Of a stretch of DNA of 64,000 nucleotides, positions 1 through 8,102 are shown piece by piece (the first letter of the stretch is position 1; each line of letters starts with the position of its first letter). Source of the stretch: an uncultured Lachnospiraceae bacterium. GTDB lineage: Bacteria; Bacillota; Clostridia; Lachnospirales; Lachnospiraceae. Below the pieces are notes generated by a model. It worked only from the letters and a program-made list of their open reading frames with translations. It was not told the DNA's origin and ran no database searches. Made by a program: the position numbers and the translations under genes. Location: positions 1 to 64,000 of the forward strand of contig CASEIR010000033.1 of NCBI GenBank assembly GCA_949287925.1. The letters are read 5' to 3'.

Positions 1-1
1 T

Positions 2-1297
2 GTATTTTACCAGATCTACCCGATCGGGTTCTGCGGAGCTCCGGTTCACAACGACGGGGTATGCGTTCCCCGGATCCGAAAGCTTCTGGAATGGTCGGAG
101 TATCTGGAACAGCTTGGAGTGGATTCGATTCTGCTGAATCCCATTTTTGAATCAGATAATCACGGTTACGACACCAGAGACTTCCGAACCTTGGATGTAA
201 GATTGGGAACCAATGAAGATTTCGCCGAAGTCTGTAAGGATCTTCACACACACGGTGTGAAGATCGTACTGGACGGTGTGTTCAATCATGTGGGCCGCGG
301 ATTCTGGGCCTTTCAGGACGTCCAGGAAAAACGCTGGGATTCTCCTTATAAAGACTGGTTCCACATCAATTTTGACGGCAACAGCTGCTACAACGACGGC
401 TTCTGGTACGAGGGATGGGAAGGCCACTACGAACTGGTTAAGCTGAATCTTCAAAATCCGGCAGTTGTGGATTACCTGCTGGACTGTGTGAAATTCTGGG
501 TGGACACCTTTGATATCGACGGACTGCGCCTGGATGTGGCCTACTGTCTGGACCGCGGCTTCATGAAACGGCTTCGTTCCTATACCCAGGAGCTGAAAGA
601 AGATTTTGTCCTGATCGGGGAAGTATTGTTCGGCGACTACAATCTGATCGTCAACGATGAGATGCTCCACAGCTGCACCAATTATGAATGCTATAAGGGG
701 CTGTATTCCAGTTTCAACTCCATGAATCTGTTCGAGATCGCCCATTCCCTGCAGCGCCAGTATGGACCGGAACAGTGGTGCCTGTACCGGGGCAAACATC
801 TGATGACTTTCGCAGATAATCATGATGTAACCAGGCTGGCCAGCATTCTGACAAATAAGGAACATATTCCGCTGGCTTACGGGATTCTGATGGCCATGCC
901 CGGCATCCCCTGTCTCTACTATGGCAGCGAATGGGGCCAGACCGGAGAGAAGGCTCCGGACAATGATTATGCGCTGCGCCCCTGCTTCAAAGAACCGATG
1001 CCGAATAAGCTGACATCGTTTATCGAAAAGCTGATTTCCGTCCGCCAGAACAGCGATGCCCTCTGCAACGGAGACTACCGCAACGTGGTGATCCAGAATC
1101 ACCAGCTGGTGTTCTCCCGCACCTCGGAGCAGGCTCGGATGCTGGTGGCAGTCAATGCCTCCGATGCGCCGTACACCGCCTGCCACCACGAACTGCAGGG
1201 AAGGGCCGTGGAACAGATCACCGGAACCGAAGTAACGCTGGACGGGAAGCTGGAACTGCCGCCTTACAGCGTGCAATATCTGAAAATACTTTCATAA
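2..1297 (+). CDS. GH13 alpha-amylase-family glycosidase, 5' end missing
   Basis: Glycoside hydrolase of the alpha-amylase clan, which cleaves alpha-glucosidic bonds in maltodextrins or related glucans. The reading frame is open from base 2, so the gene starts before the window; the GTG at 119 is internal, because the preceding codons already encode beta-barrel sequence. Visible motifs in order are DGVFNHVG (region I), GLRLDVAY with the nucleophile Asp, LIGEVLFGDY with the acid/base Glu, and FADNHDVTRL with the third carboxylate. A short beta-sandwich C-terminal domain follows. No signal peptide can be judged because the N-terminus is missing. About 430 residues are seen, so little is lost. 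The exact substrate (maltodextrin, cyclodextrin or trehalose-type linkage) cannot be told from the sequence. It is convergent with the flavin reductase gene and shares a terminator with it. Confidence 0.9.
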   Translation, partial: VFYQIYPIGFCGAPVHNDGVCVPRIRKLLEWSEYLEQLGVDSILLNPIFESDNHGYDTRDFRTLDVRLGTNEDFAEVCKDLHTHGVKIVLDGVFNHVGRGFWAFQDVQEKRWDSPYKDWFHINFDGNSCYNDGFWYEGWEGHYELVKLNLQNPAVVDYLLDCVKFWVDTFDIDGLRLDVAYCLDRGFMKRLRSYTQELKEDFVLIGEVLFGDYNLIVNDEMLHSCTNYECYKGLYSSFNSMNLFEIAHSLQRQYGPEQWCLYRGKHLMTFADNHDVTRLASILTNKEHIPLAYGILMAMPGIPCLYYGSEWGQTGEKAPDNDYALRPCFKEPMPNKLTSFIEKLISVRQNSDALCNGDYRNVVIQNHQLVFSRTSEQARMLVAVNASDAPYTACHHELQGRAVEQITGTEVTLDGKLELPPYSVQYLKILS

Positions 1298-1310
1298 TGA
1301 CTAACACACA

Positions 1311-1343
1311 AAAAAGAAGCATCGACATGGATGCTTCTTTTTT
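1311..1343. terminator. bidirectional intrinsic terminator
   Basis: A 10-bp perfect stem (1314-1323 paired with 1330-1339, loop GACATG) is flanked by an A-run on the left and a T-run on the right. It can therefore stop both the GH13 transcript (+) and the tyrS/flavin reductase transcript (-). Confidence 0.9.
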
Positions 1344-1347
1344 ACGT

Positions 1348-1860
1348 CTATTCCTTTACAAGTACCTTGACGATCTCCGCCATATACATGATGTGGTAAT
1401 CCTTCTGAGGATACCATTTCTCGTCACATTCTCCTCCGTCAACAAAGCATTCCGGCTTCATATCCTGGACGTATAACTTACGGCAGACCAGTACCATCTG
1501 CGCTTCTTCTACCGCCGTCGTGCCGTCTGTGTAGCATGGATGCAACCCGGCCTCCTGCCATTTATCTTCCACATCTCTTCCAGATACGCTGCCGCATACG
1601 TTCAGCGCTTTGCAGTGCTCCTCCGGCAGAAACGACAGGGTGAACATCTCATTCTTGTCTACGAACTCTTTCGTATATCGTTGAGGGCGGATGTATGCTG
1701 TAGCGACATTTTTGCCCCACATGATACCAAGTCCTCCCCAGCTGGCCGTCATAGTATTGCTCTTTGTTTCATCTCCAGCCGTGATCAGCATCCATTCTTT
1801 TGATATCTTCTGAAATGGATTGAAACTTAATTCTTCCACTGCTATTTCCCGAAACGCCAT
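1348..1860 (-). CDS. flavin reductase family (FMN-binding split-barrel) protein
   Basis: A 170-residue protein with the flavin reductase-like fold: the N-terminal FNPFQKISKEWMLITAGD leads into NTMTASWGG, the usual flavin phosphate-binding stretch, followed by a YIRPQRYT segment. Family members bind FMN and reduce it or act as small redox proteins; the physiological partner is unknown. The gene starts 12 bases after the stop of tyrS and no promoter is evident in the gap, so it is probably read from the tyrS transcript and hence placed under the tyrosine T-box. Function beyond flavin binding is inference. Confidence 0.85.
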   Translation of the reverse strand: MAFREIAVEELSFNPFQKISKEWMLITAGDETKSNTMTASWGGLGIMWGKNVATAYIRPQRYTKEFVDKNEMFTLSFLPEEHCKALNVCGSVSGRDVEDKWQEAGLHPCYTDGTTAVEEAQMVLVCRKLYVQDMKPECFVDGGECDEKWYPQKDYHIMYMAEIVKVLVKE

Positions 1861-1872
1861 ATCTTTGCCTCC

Positions 1873-3093
1873 TTATTTCATCACGATCTTGCGGAAGTTT
1901 TTCTTGCCTTTCTTCAGGATCAGCCCCGCCCGGAAAGCTTCTTCCGTAAATACTTCATGGATATTGGTGATCTTTTCACCGTCTACGGTCACACCGCCCT
2001 GCTGTACTGCACGTCTTGCTTCCGATTTGGACGGTACCAGCTCGGACTTCACCAGCATAGTCAGAATATCCATGCAGCCATCCTGCAGATCTTCCACAGT
2101 CAATTCTGTGGTAGGCATTTCTGCCGCCGCACCCTGGCTGAACAGCGCTCTGGCAGAATTCTGCGCCTTCTGCGCTTCTTCTTCTCCATGTACCAGCTTC
2201 GTCAGCTCGAAAGCCAGAATTTCTTTCGCCGTATTCAGCTGCGCTCCTTCCCAGGAATCCATCTTGTCAATCTCTTCCAATGGCAGGAATGTCAGCATAC
2301 GGATACACTTCAGAACATCCGCGTCTGCCACATTTCTCCAGTACTGGTAGAACTCGAACGGAGAAGTCTTCTCCGGATCCAGCCATACCGCGCCGCTCTG
2401 AGTCTTGCCCATCTTCTTACCCTCGGAATTCAAAAGCAATGTGATGGTCATTGCACAGGCATTCTTACCCAGCTTCCGGCGAATCAACTCCGTACCGCCC
2501 AGCATGTTGCTCCACTGGTCATCGCCGCCAAACTGCAGGTTACAGCCGTATTTCTGGAACAGCTCATAGAAATCGTAGCTCTGCATGATCATGTAGTTAA
2601 ACTCCAGGAAGCTTAACCCTTTCTCCATTCGCTGTTTGTAACACTCTGCCGTCAGCATCCGGTTTACGGAAAAATGTGGTCCCACCTCCCGCAGCAATTC
2701 GATATAGTTCAGGTCCAGCAGCCAGTCAGCATTGTTCACCATAAGCGCTTTCCCTTCAGAGAAATCAATGAACCGGCTCATCTGCTTCTTGAAGCAGTCG
2801 CAGTTGTGCTGGATCTGTTCCGGCGTCATCATGGAACGCATGTCTGTTCTGCCGGACGGGTCGCCGATATATCCGGTACCGCCGCCGATCAGGGCGATGG
2901 GTTTATTGCCCGCTTCCTGCAGACGCTTCATCAGACACAGCGCCATAAAATGTTCCACATGAAGGCTGTCCGCCGTCGGATCAAATCCAATATAAAACGT
3001 AGCCTTGCCATTGTTCACCAGATTACGGATCTCTTCTTCATCCGTTACCTGGGCTATCAAGCCTCTTGCCTGCAATTCTTCATAAATACCCAT
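1873..3093 (-). CDS. tyrS: tyrosyl-tRNA synthetase
   Basis: Cytoplasmic class I aminoacyl-tRNA synthetase that charges tRNA-Tyr. At 406 residues it has the usual length. The HIGH-like motif is HVEH (residues 45-48), the KMSKS loop is KMGKT (227-231), and the [10 protein letters not shown] segment typical of TyrS lies at 187-196. An S4 RNA-binding domain forms roughly the last 65 residues. A good Shine-Dalgarno (AAGGAG) precedes the ATG. The 5' leader carries a T-box riboswitch with a UAC specifier, matching the product. The His-Val-Glu-His form of the HIGH motif differs from the commoner HLGH but keeps both histidines. Confidence 0.97.
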   Translation of the reverse strand: MGIYEELQARGLIAQVTDEEEIRNLVNNGKATFYIGFDPTADSLHVEHFMALCLMKRLQEAGNKPIALIGGGTGYIGDPSGRTDMRSMMTPEQIQHNCDCFKKQMSRFIDFSEGKALMVNNADWLLDLNYIELLREVGPHFSVNRMLTAECYKQRMEKGLSFLEFNYMIMQSYDFYELFQKYGCNLQFGGDDQWSNMLGGTELIRRKLGKNACAMTITLLLNSEGKKMGKTQSGAVWLDPEKTSPFEFYQYWRNVADADVLKCIRMLTFLPLEEIDKMDSWEGAQLNTAKEILAFELTKLVHGEEEAQKAQNSARALFSQGAAAEMPTTELTVEDLQDGCMDILTMLVKSELVPSKSEARRAVQQGGVTVDGEKITNIHEVFTEEAFRAGLILKKGKKNFRKIVMK

Positions 3094-3117
3094 AATTCTC
3101 TACTCCTTTTTTGAAAA

Positions 3118-3400
3118 ATAAAAAAGCCCTTATCTGTATCAGATAAGGACGGGTCAACCGTGGTACCACCTTGCTTCACCAGCAGCTCACACTGCCAGCC
3201 TCAACGAGTCTGCTTACAAAACTCTGCGCGGTAACGTGCGCCCACGCCGCAGCCTACTCTCCTCGCCGGTATACGAACCAGACTGAAAATTTCAGTACGG
3301 AGCTCCGGGATGTATTCGGGATTCCTTCCATCGTGCGCCTCTCACCAGCCGGCAACTCTCTGAACGGGAACCGGAATCACTACTTCTTCCCATCAAAGCC
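3118..3400 (-). promoter_or_regulatory. T-box riboswitch (tyrosine) ahead of tyrS
   Basis: On the minus strand the leader contains the T-box core AAGGTGGTACCACGG (around 3158-3172), followed by a terminator stem (CCTTATCTG pairing with CAGATAAGG) and a U-run. Upstream there is a Stem I-like region with GCCGGCTGGTGAGAGGC in its distal part. In the specifier region the sequence CGAATACATCC places a UAC tyrosine codon at 3314-3312. T-boxes sense uncharged tRNA and allow read-through; here tRNA-Tyr would induce tyrS and the flavin reductase. Stem boundaries were judged by eye. Confidence 0.92.
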
Positions 3401-3512
3401 AATCACATCTAATCATATCTCCAAAACAAAAACCAAATGCCCATACAAGCACCATGATTATGAAAAAGTCTACCCGATTTGAATACGTTTGTCAAGGACA
3501 ACCTTCCGTATA

Positions 3513-3584
3513 TTCAAAAAGGGACAGGTGTTTTTTCAATTGGGGACGTAGGTTTTTGCAAAAAACCTACGTCCCCAATTGAAA
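3513..3584. repeat. GGGGACG palindromic element with degenerate direct repeat
   Basis: A perfect 24-bp inverted repeat (3534-3557 with 3561-3584) with only GCA between the arms; the core reads TTGGGGACGTAGG. Just before it (3513-3537) is a degenerate direct copy of one arm (AAAAAGGGACAGGTG followed by a T-run). The right arm supplies the final codons (Gln-Leu-Gly-Thr) and the TAG stop of the DUF5714 gene, and the hairpin with its T-rich ends can end transcription. A related palindrome lies at 40447-40486. Such elements resemble REP/MITE-like sequences mobilised in trans, but no transposase is encoded in the window. Confidence 0.85.
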
Positions 3585-4277
3585 GTATGGACAATGCTTC
3601 TTCAGGCATTGTTGATTTTCTTCGGAATGATTGCACCGTATGGTTTCTGGTATTTTCATCTCTATACCAAATTCTTCTTTAACCAATTTCACGGCCTCTT
3701 TAATGGCGGTGTAGGTGTTTCGTTTGCAGCACCGGGGCCCGCCCAGTTCTGCGATGGCGGCCAGGGATCTGGCTGTCATGCGGTTTGCCAGACGCCAGGA
3801 TCTGCCGGTCAGTGGAGTAGCCTTAGTCAGGATACTCATGAACATACCGGTACTGACTGCAGCGCCACAGCACCCCCACAATCCACAGGAACCGCCGGGA
3901 TACTGACTGCCTCTTACTTTCATCTCTTCCAGGGCTGCTTCCAGTTCCAGTTCGCCGCCGCAATTATGATAGGCCGTAAGAAGCGCCGCTCCCACCATTA
4001 TGTGATGCTCCGGGCCATGCATGTAAATATATAGATCTTCCATCAATTCCTGTACGATCCGGATGGGATCGGCAGAACTGGTTTTTTTGCAGCCGTCCAT
4101 GATTACCTGGATTCCTTTTTCGGCATGACAGCTATCGCACACATAATGTCCGTCTTCGCAGCTGGCATAGCTTTCGAACTGCTGATGGCAGATCACACAT
4201 TCCATCTTCTTTGCTTGTTCAAAATATTGAATGGGCTTGCCGCACACCAGACAAGCTCCTATCTCTCTTTTACTCAA
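3567..4277 (-). CDS. DUF5714 domain protein with N-terminal zinc ribbon
   Basis: A 236-residue cytoplasmic protein that I place in the DUF5714 family. The N-terminus carries closely spaced Cys pairs (CLVC, CVIC, CDSC) consistent with zinc or metal binding. The centre has a Gly/Cys-rich stretch GGSCGLWGCCGAAVSTG, and further Cys and His residues occur near the end (CNHS, CLKKHCPYF). Biochemical function is unknown; the conserved cysteines would suit a metal cofactor. Translation starts at TTG (4277) with a GGAGG Shine-Dalgarno lying in the last codons of nagA, three bases past its stop, so the two genes are coupled. The last four residues and the stop codon come from the palindromic element at 3534-3584. 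Confidence 0.8.
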   Translation of the reverse strand: MSKREIGACLVCGKPIQYFEQAKKMECVICHQQFESYASCEDGHYVCDSCHAEKGIQVIMDGCKKTSSADPIRIVQELMEDLYIYMHGPEHHIMVGAALLTAYHNCGGELELEAALEEMKVRGSQYPGGSCGLWGCCGAAVSTGMFMSILTKATPLTGRSWRLANRMTARSLAAIAELGGPRCCKRNTYTAIKEAVKLVKEEFGIEMKIPETIRCNHSEENQQCLKKHCPYFQLGT

Positions 4278-4280
4278 CTC

Positions 4281-5447
4281 TTACGCCTCCGTGATTACCC
4301 GTTTCAAATTCAGATCCTGGTCAAGAAGCACCAGTTTCCCTTTCTTTCCTTCCGCAATCGATCCATACTGATCGTAGATCCCCAGACTCTTCGCCGGATT
4401 CATGGTGGCGCAGGCAACCGCTGTCTCCAGCGGAAGTCCCATTTTCAAAACAGCAGTCCGCATACAATCCATCAGGTTTGTGGCAGAGCCCGCCAATGCC
4501 CCGTCAGATACCAAAGTAGCGCGGTTTCCTACCACATCCACATCCAGACCTCCCAGAGTATATCTTCCGTCCGGCATACCAGTGGCCCGCATACTGTCGC
4601 TGATCAAAATCATCCGGTCTTCTCCCATCATCTTGAAAGTGGCACGGACAGTGGACGGATGAATATGCACCCCGTCACAGATCAGCTCCGCCATTACATG
4701 CTCGCTGTCGCACACCGCTCCCACTACTCCGGGCGCACGATGGGTAAATGCCGGCATCGCATTATACAGATGCACTGCATGGCTGGCGCCCGCGTCAAAA
4801 GCCGCCTTTGCCGAATCATAATCCGCATTAGTATGGGCCAGAGAAATGTGTACCTTCTCTTTCATATTCCGGATGAATTCTATCGCCCGGCCGCTCTCTT
4901 CCGGTGCGATCCCCACATATTTCACCAGCCCTTCGGATGCATCCAGAAATTTCTGACAGATCTCCTCGCTGCACGGTACAATATTGCGCTCGTCCTGGGC
5001 GCCTTTCTTCGCCGGACTGATGAATGGACCTTCCATATTGATTCCTACCAGATCCGCTCCGCCAGGATATGCGCCCGTTTCTGCTTCTTTTTTATATTCC
5101 GCGGCAACCGACAGAATATGTTCCAGCTCCGGTACCGGCAGCGTCATGGTAGCCGGCGAGATAGCTGTCACACCGATAGAAGCTTCATAGCGCGCGATCG
5201 CGGCGATATCTTCCTTGGTTCCATCACAGAAATCATGTCCCATACAGCCATGGAAATGAAGATCGATCAGTCCAGGTATAGCATACGCCCCTTCTGCATC
5301 CATCACTTCTTCCCCTTCGTCAGCAATAAATTCACCCTTTCCGTCACCTTCTGTACGAACACCTGCAAATATTCCGCCACGAATCAGAATTTCCCCTTCT
5401 GCAAATGTCTTGTCTTCCCGGAATACTTTCACATTTTTGACTATCAT
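4281..5447 (-). CDS. nagA: N-acetylglucosamine-6-phosphate deacetylase
   Basis: Removes acetate from GlcNAc-6-phosphate to give glucosamine-6-phosphate, the first committed step of amino-sugar use and wall recycling. An amidohydrolase-fold enzyme of 388 residues from the chosen ATG at 5447 (Shine-Dalgarno GAGAGGAAAGG); an upstream ATG at 5486 would add 13 poorly conserved residues. Motifs seen: DLHFHG metal-site His-x-His (64-66), NMEGPFISP with the metal-binding Glu, HTNADYDSA, HLYNAM, and LISDSMRATG with the catalytic Asp. No nagB or transporter is adjacent; it follows lgt and precedes the DUF5714 gene in the same direction. Confidence 0.95.
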   Translation of the reverse strand: MIVKNVKVFREDKTFAEGEILIRGGIFAGVRTEGDGKGEFIADEGEEVMDAEGAYAIPGLIDLHFHGCMGHDFCDGTKEDIAAIARYEASIGVTAISPATMTLPVPELEHILSVAAEYKKEAETGAYPGGADLVGINMEGPFISPAKKGAQDERNIVPCSEEICQKFLDASEGLVKYVGIAPEESGRAIEFIRNMKEKVHISLAHTNADYDSAKAAFDAGASHAVHLYNAMPAFTHRAPGVVGAVCDSEHVMAELICDGVHIHPSTVRATFKMMGEDRMILISDSMRATGMPDGRYTLGGLDVDVVGNRATLVSDGALAGSATNLMDCMRTAVLKMGLPLETAVACATMNPAKSLGIYDQYGSIAEGKKGKLVLLDQDLNLKRVITEA

Positions 5448-5487
5448 AGCCTTTCCTCTCTTTCTGAGACCGATGCCTCCATACACT

Positions 5488-6423
5488 TTATCTATCTTCT
5501 TTTGAAGCTTCTTCTGTCACATCCTCGCTTTTCCCGTCACTCTGGCCGCCATTCTCAATTACAGCGCACACTTTCCCGGCCTTCCGGCGGTTATAGAGGA
5601 TCAGGCAGACCGAGCCTGCCACCATCACACCGGCCAGCACCCGGGATACCGGAAGTCCCGTTCCCGGGATCAACAACTGGTCTGTCCGTAACGCTTCGAT
5701 CCAGAACCGGCCCGCTCCATATCCAGCCAGATATAAAAGAAACAATTCTCCATTAAATTTTTTATGGTTCAGATACAACAGCAGCAATACCAGGACTAAC
5801 AGACACCACAGGGATTCATAGAGAAATGTAGGATGCACCTGAATACAATCCACGCCATCCACCTGCTGCATATGCTCCCGCATCAAATCTGTTACATCCG
5901 AGCTTCGCACCGCATCCAGCGGAAGACGCATGGCAAACAGGTTATCTGTATACTCTCCAAAGGCTTCCCGGTTGAAAAAATTCCCCCAGCGGCCGATCAT
6001 CTGTCCGGTGATCAGTCCATATGCACCAGTATCCAGCATAAGTCCGAAAGGGATCTTTTTGACCCGGGACAACACAAGCACCGTCAGAATCGCTCCAATG
6101 ACTCCTCCATAGATCGCAAGCCCTCCGTGCCGCGTATTGAAAATTTCCAACAGATTATCCTTGTACATATCCCAGGAAAATATTATGTAATAAGCTCTGG
6201 CACCAATGATTCCAAAGATAATGCCGAAAATAGCCACATCCACATAATCTTCCTGCTTCTGCCCGGTCCGCCTGGCCACATAAGTCGCCATAGCGATTCC
6301 TGCCAGCATACCCAGACCAATCACGATCCCGTAATAAGCAATATCAAAACCGAAAACCGTAATGGCCTTCCCTACATTTTTCAGATGGATTCCCAGATTG
6401 GGAAAATCAATAAACGTATGCAT
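5488..6423 (-). CDS. lgt: prolipoprotein diacylglyceryl transferase
   Basis: Membrane enzyme that attaches diacylglycerol from phosphatidylglycerol to the lipobox Cys of prolipoproteins. A 311-residue protein with about seven hydrophobic segments. The Lgt signature GRWGNFFNREAFG lies at about residues 144-156, with the RHGGLAIYGG segment at 98-107 containing functional residues of the family. A hydrophilic tail of about 35 residues rich in Lys, Glu and Asp ends the protein and is probably cytoplasmic. It precedes nagA by about 40 bases on the same strand. Confidence 0.95.
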   Translation of the reverse strand: MHTFIDFPNLGIHLKNVGKAITVFGFDIAYYGIVIGLGMLAGIAMATYVARRTGQKQEDYVDVAIFGIIFGIIGARAYYIIFSWDMYKDNLLEIFNTRHGGLAIYGGVIGAILTVLVLSRVKKIPFGLMLDTGAYGLITGQMIGRWGNFFNREAFGEYTDNLFAMRLPLDAVRSSDVTDLMREHMQQVDGVDCIQVHPTFLYESLWCLLVLVLLLLYLNHKKFNGELFLLYLAGYGAGRFWIEALRTDQLLIPGTGLPVSRVLAGVMVAGSVCLILYNRRKAGKVCAVIENGGQSDGKSEDVTEEASKEDR

Positions 6424-6456
6424 GTATTTCCAGCCCCTTCCCCAATATGGTCTCCG

Positions 6457-7557
6457 TTATACGTTAAAACGGAACAGCATAATGTCGCCGTCTTTTACCA
6501 CATAGTCCTTTCCTTCCAGCCGGATCAGACCCTTTTCCTTTGCGGCGTTATGGCTTCCGCAGGCAATCAGGTCGTCATAAGACACCACCTCTGCCCGGAT
6601 AAATCCCCTTTCAAAATCCGAATGAATCTTGCCGGCTGCCTGAGGCGCTTTCGTCCCTTCTGTAATCGTCCATGCGCGGACCTCCGGCTCTCCTGCCGTC
6701 AGGTAACTAATCAGTCCCAGCAGACGATAGCTTGCCTTGATCAGTTTTTCCAGACCTGATTCTGACAGTCCAAGATCCTCCAGGAACATCTTCTTCTCAT
6801 CATCATCCAGCTCTGCAATCTCCTGCTCAATCTGCGCGCAGACCACGAAAACCTCACTTTTCTCTTCTCTCGCATATTCCCGTACCTTCTGCACACCTTC
6901 GTTGGACGCTCCATCATCCGCCAGATCATCCTCCGCCACATTAGCCGCGTAAATTACCGGCTTGTAGGTCAGCAGATTGTAGCTCTTCAGCCATTCCTGT
7001 TCATCTTCATCTTCAGCTCCTTCAAAGGTTTTTGCCAGCTTTCCTTCTTCCAGATGCGCCTTGATCTTCTCCAGCAGGCCAAGCTCTTTGGCCGCTGCCT
7101 TGTCATTTCTGGCCACCTTGGTAGTCTTGGCAATGCGGCGCTCCAGAATCTCCAGATCGGAGAAGATCAGTTCCAAGTTGATCGTCTCAATATCTCTCAG
7201 CGGATTAATGCTGCCATCCACATGGACAATGTTGGTATCCTCAAAACAGCGCACCACATGAACGATGGCGTCCACCTCCCGGATATTTGCAAGGAACTGA
7301 TTGCCCAAGCCCTCACCCTTGGAGGCTCCCTTTACCAAACCGGCAATATCCACAAATTCAATGGCCGCCGGAATGATCTTCTTCGTGTGATACATCTCTC
7401 CCAGCACATTCAATCTCTCATCCGGAACCGTTACCACTCCCACATTCGGGTCAATGGTACAGAACGGGTAATTGGCAGATTCCGCTCCTGCCTTCGTCAG
7501 CGAATTGAACAACGTACTCTTCCCCACATTGGGAAGTCCAACGATACCTAACTTCAT
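6457..7557 (-). CDS. ychF: redox-regulated ATPase YchF (Obg family)
   Basis: OBG-family P-loop protein that prefers ATP, associates with ribosomes and is linked to oxidative stress responses. The start at 7557 gives MKLGIVGLPNVGKS and 366 residues, the normal family length; the 33 extra residues of the longer open frame do not fit the family. P-loop at residues 7-15, Walker B-like VDIAGLVKGASKGEGLGNQ, and a C-terminal TGS domain ending in GDIMLFRFNV. The spacer to the promoter at 7663-7691 is about 100 bases. The gene appears to be transcribed from its own promoter. Confidence 0.95.
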   Translation of the reverse strand: MKLGIVGLPNVGKSTLFNSLTKAGAESANYPFCTIDPNVGVVTVPDERLNVLGEMYHTKKIIPAAIEFVDIAGLVKGASKGEGLGNQFLANIREVDAIVHVVRCFEDTNIVHVDGSINPLRDIETINLELIFSDLEILERRIAKTTKVARNDKAAAKELGLLEKIKAHLEEGKLAKTFEGAEDEDEQEWLKSYNLLTYKPVIYAANVAEDDLADDGASNEGVQKVREYAREEKSEVFVVCAQIEQEIAELDDDEKKMFLEDLGLSESGLEKLIKASYRLLGLISYLTAGEPEVRAWTITEGTKAPQAAGKIHSDFERGFIRAEVVSYDDLIACGSHNAAKEKGLIRLEGKDYVVKDGDIMLFRFNV

Positions 7558-7662
7558 ACTTACCTTTACCTGTCCAGGATCCTTATCTATAAAAGTTCCT
7601 GCCTTTCTTTTCCATTTCTCAACATCACGGATTCTCAAAAAAAGAATCCAACGCAACTATGT

Positions 7663-7691
7663 AGTATAGCACAAAAGCACTGTTTTTTCAA
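7663..7691 (-). promoter_or_regulatory. sigma-A promoter for ychF
   Basis: On the minus strand TTGAAA (7691-7686), a 17-base spacer and TATACT (7668-7663) preceded by TG give a near-consensus extended promoter about 105 bases upstream of ychF. Confidence 0.75.
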
Positions 7692-7765
7692 TCACATACA
7701 CACCAATTGCCAGTCTTTAATTGTACATACTAATTGCCAGTCTTTCGTTCATCTCCCCTACAGAT

Positions 7766-7793
7766 AAAAAGGCTCTGACATTCTGTCAGAGCC
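7766..7793 (-). terminator. intrinsic terminator after the thiN cluster
   Basis: On the minus strand GGCTCTGACA, loop GAA and TGTCAGAGCC form a perfect 10-bp stem (7771-7780 with 7784-7793) followed by five T. It closes the long murE-thiN cluster and overlaps the restored stop codon of the broken membrane-protein gene. Confidence 0.9.
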
Positions 7794-8083
7794 AGTGTTT
7801 GATCACCAGGTATATCCCGTCTACAGCTATCACAACCGCACATACCAGGGCTATCATTTTCTGAATCTTTGGATTGACGCGTTCGGTAAACCGGCTGGCC
7901 AGCGGCTGAAGAAGATACAGGATTAACCGCGCCGAATCCATAGACTACGCAATAAGGTCCAGTCAGTACGCCGCGGTTGGAAAATCCCCAACGGTATACC
8001 ACAACTTCCAGAAACACTTCATAGATCCATCCGAGAATCGAATAAAACATAAAGTAAAGAAAGTACTCCTGAATCCTTTTCAT
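7786..8083 (-). pseudogene. frameshifted remnant of a PF06541-type (putative ABC transporter) membrane protein
   Basis: The first 50 or so residues (YSILGWIYEV, NRGVLTGPYCVVYGFGA) match the conserved N-terminus of the small membrane proteins annotated as putative ABC transporter permease (PF06541). The frame then becomes non-hydrophobic. In the next frame the sequence continues with a plausible family C-terminus (LILYLLQPLASRF, then a hydrophobic segment ALVCAVVIAVDGIYLVI) ending at a TGA in the terminator stem at 7786. Family members are much longer between these parts, so an internal deletion of roughly 80 codons combined with a frame change is the simplest explanation. The chosen ATG is at 8083; it lies 20 bases after thiN. 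The intact-frame product would be a nonsense-tailed 117-residue protein. Confidence 0.65.
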
Positions 8084-8102
8084 CTTTCCCCCCACTTATT
8101 CT

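Noticed and set aside
152..1276. 374-residue open frame on the minus strand
   Set aside because: It is antisense to the GH13 gene whose active-site motifs are intact; its composition (His and Gln-rich) is typical of a mirror frame.
3171..3482. 103-residue open frame across the T-box leader
   Set aside because: The region is a T-box riboswitch on the other strand; no Shine-Dalgarno and no conserved motifs.
3534..3584. CRISPR repeat or array
   Set aside because: The element is a single hairpin with a nearby half copy; there are no regularly spaced spacers here or at 40447, and no cas genes.
4125..5756. 543-residue open frame on the plus strand
   Set aside because: It overlaps the whole nagA and lgt genes on the other strand and lacks any recognisable domain.
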